DNA of 8,194 nucleotides from Methanobacteriota archaeon (lineage in GTDB: Archaea > Thermoplasmatota > Thermoplasmata > RBG-16-68-12): NCBI GenBank assembly GCA_005878325.1, contig VBMR01000020.1:1-8194 (forward strand), read 5' to 3'. The notes beneath the pieces were generated by a model that saw nothing but the letters and a program-made list of their open reading frames with translations, made no database searches and was not told the origin of the DNA. The position numbers were made by a program, and so were the translations under genes. Each line of letters starts with the position of its first letter. Position 1 is the stretch's first letter. This document shows, piece after piece, positions 6,643 through 8,194 of the stretch.

Positions 6643-8166
6643 TCAGTCGGATGTGAGTTGGCGTCGAACGGAATCGGATCGTGGCGATAGCGGTCGCATC
6701 TCGTCCCGTGCAATGCTGCTCGCATGCGATGAGACGAACGGGAGAGATAGCGACGGGACATCTCTGAATCCGCTCGGCCCTGGATGCGCCGCGCTGGAAT
6801 CGGTCGCCTGGCGAAGGGCCGGTGGAGGCGACCAGAAGGTGACGGTCAACTTGGGAGGATTGATCGATTCGCTCGAAGAATAGTACGAGCCATTCCAAAA
6901 ATCGGACCGGAGGAAGATCCCGAGGTTCGCATCGCCGTCGACCCAGTTCTGTGCGATGCCCGTGATGTCCACGACGTTCCACCCCAAGGTCGTATTGAAG
7001 AAGGTCGTAGGGCCCTTGGTTCGGGGCTTGCCAGGGACGACGAAGGAGTTCCACGTCGCGGTGGCCTCGCTCCAGGACTCCGAGACCTGGTACAGGTGTT
7101 GGTCGGGGCTATCGTTCGACACATTCAGGTCCAGGGTCGCCGACATGATCGTCGAGTTCTCGGGGACCTGCCCGTTGTTCGGTCCGATGAAGTTCGGGAA
7201 GGACAGTAGGGCCCGACAAACCGTGAAGTTCGCCATGCAACCCTCCCCGTCGGCGCTGAATTCGAGGTCAGCCCCGTAGTTTGCATCCGGCGTATCATTG
7301 CGGAGGGTCGTGTCGTCGGTCTCGCTGTAGGCCCCGCCATCCCCCTTCTGGAACGTGAGGGTCGTGACGGCCGAGGGCTGGACGGCAAGGGAATACACGA
7401 CGGTCTGCGAGACCAATCCGTCCGAAGCGGTGACGTGGATCGCGTAGGTGCCCGGCGGCGTGTGTGCCGATGTGGCGAGGCTCAGATTGGCCTCGCAGGT
7501 CGGGCTGCACGACGGCGGCAGGAAGGTGCACGTCGTCCCGGTCGGCAGGCGGGAACACGAAAATTGGACGGCGTGGGCCGATCCGGAAGTCAAGTTTGCC
7601 GTGACATTCGTCGCCACCGTCCCTCCCGAGGAGACGGAGCCGGACCCGGGGTCGACGCCGAGGGAGAAGTCGAAGACGGACGGGGACGGGATGTCCGAGA
7701 TCGTAACGCTGAACGTCCGCGTCCGGGAAACCGTTCCATCGGAGGCCGCGACGGTCACGACATGCGTTCCCGTGGGAGCGCTCGCGGACGTGACGAAGAG
7801 GAGCTCCGGGGAACACGTGGGACGACATGAGGTGGGAGAGAACGAGCAGGCCGTCCCCGATGGAGCGTCCAGGCAAGAAAACCAAATGTCCCGGACGGAA
7901 GCGGACTTCGCCGTCGCGGTGACGATCGTCGTCGCGGCACTCCCCTTGCCAACGGAGCCGGACAGCGGGCGGATATCCAAGGAGAAATCGATGGCCGACG
8001 GGGCCGGCTCGGCCGTCGGATGGCTCAGGAGGGTGACAGCCAAGGCCAGCCCCGACGCGACGGCGAGCACCAAGGTCACGAGGATGATGTCCTTAGCGAA
8101 CGACCAAGCGCGCGAGGGGCCTTGCCCCTTGACGTCGCTCACGTCGGGCGCTGGACGGGCAGACAA
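6643..8166 (-). CDS. Membrane-anchored surface protein with two Ig-like repeats and a DNRLRE domain
   Basis: From the TTG at 8166 the protein has 507 residues. The frame stays open to the window edge, so the true start could be further upstream; a GTG at codon 9 is the other candidate. A short cytoplasmic part precedes one membrane helix (about 27-48) that anchors the chain facing outward. Two homologous beta-sandwich repeats follow (about 59-158 and 165-263), each with the same C-x8-C-x6-C-x3-C pattern. Next is a DNRLRE domain (about 268-445), with DDTTLRNDTPDANYGAD, CRALLSFPNF, SESWSEATATWNS, WNVVDITGIAQNWVDG and PPKLTVTF. DNRLRE domains occur in secreted and cell-surface proteins, some binding polysaccharide. 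Numerous N-x-S/T sequons (e.g. Asn187, 191, 227, 313, 337, 391, 425) fit a glycosylated archaeal exoprotein. The Ser-rich tail (446-507) matches nothing I recognise. Confidence 0.88.
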   Translation of the reverse strand: MSARPAPDVSDVKGQGPSRAWSFAKDIILVTLVLAVASGLALAVTLLSHPTAEPAPSAIDFSLDIRPLSGSVGKGSAATTIVTATAKSASVRDIWFSCLDAPSGTACSFSPTSCRPTCSPELLFVTSASAPTGTHVVTVAASDGTVSRTRTFSVTISDIPSPSVFDFSLGVDPGSGSVSSGGTVATNVTANLTSGSAHAVQFSCSRLPTGTTCTFLPPSCSPTCEANLSLATSAHTPPGTYAIHVTASDGLVSQTVVYSLAVQPSAVTTLTFQKGDGGAYSETDDTTLRNDTPDANYGADLEFSADGEGCMANFTVCRALLSFPNFIGPNNGQVPENSTIMSATLDLNVSNDSPDQHLYQVSESWSEATATWNSFVVPGKPRTKGPTTFFNTTLGWNVVDITGIAQNWVDGDANLGIFLRSDFWNGSYYSSSESINPPKLTVTFWSPPPALRQATDSSAAHPGPSGFRDVPSLSLPFVSSHASSIARDEMRPLSPRSDSVRRQLTSD

Positions 8167-8194
8167 TACAAGAGCGGCACGTTTACAACTAATT

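Noticed and set aside
6356..7054. Minus-strand frame of 232 codons overlapping the DNRLRE and VOC genes
   Set aside because: It overlaps two confidently identified genes in a different frame, and its product lacks recognisable domains.
7295..7885. Minus-strand 196-codon frame inside the DNRLRE gene
   Set aside because: It is an out-of-phase shadow of the repeat-coding region, Arg/Pro-rich and without domains.

Overview
The window is about 8.2 kb of GC-rich DNA (hand counts give about 64% GC in the RHS core), probably from an uncultivated prokaryote. I lean towards an archaeon, possibly a high-GC Thermoplasmatota-like lineage. The reasons are a surface protein with an N-terminal membrane anchor and many N-glycosylation sequons, a VapB-like AbrB protein, poor or absent Shine-Dalgarno sites at most starts, and no clear bacterial -10/-35 elements. 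No rRNA, tRNA or informational gene is present to settle this, so the lineage is an inference.

Left half, plus strand. The window opens inside a giant RHS/YD-repeat surface protein (3-3890, 5' end missing). It has the end of a LamG/DUF1080-like beta-sandwich, a DUF6531-like entry segment, about 27 YD repeats and an RHS core domain ending in DPTG. A 98-residue variable tip follows, hydrophobic and rich in cysteine (8 Cys), with GC dropping to about 49% at its start. Downstream lie a 34-codon small ORF, a well-formed four-helix membrane protein (4044-4469), and a weaker two-helix membrane ORF (4719-5075) carrying a 13-bp tandem duplication. This is the layout of a polymorphic toxin locus: RHS delivery shell, exchangeable C-terminal tip, small downstream immunity gene. 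Because both the tip and its neighbour are membrane proteins, the most interesting reading is a membrane-targeting RHS tip paired with an integral-membrane immunity protein. This is inferred from architecture and position, not from a recognised family.

Right half, minus strand. In transcription order from the right edge come a membrane-anchored DNRLRE-domain surface protein with two Cys-bearing Ig-like repeats (6643-8166, possibly 5'-truncated), a 9-bp perfect inverted repeat in the following gap (6597-6618), a VOC/glyoxalase-like protein (6073-6453) with a good ribosome binding site, a single-domain cupin (5593-5967), and a VapB-like AbrB protein without an adjacent toxin (5246-5488). These look like separate housekeeping or accessory genes rather than one pathway. 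The RHS and DNRLRE proteins are both probably cell-surface proteins.

The two halves converge at 5076-5245, which carries two adjacent short hairpins and no gene. The stretch 4470-4718 also holds no gene I can support.
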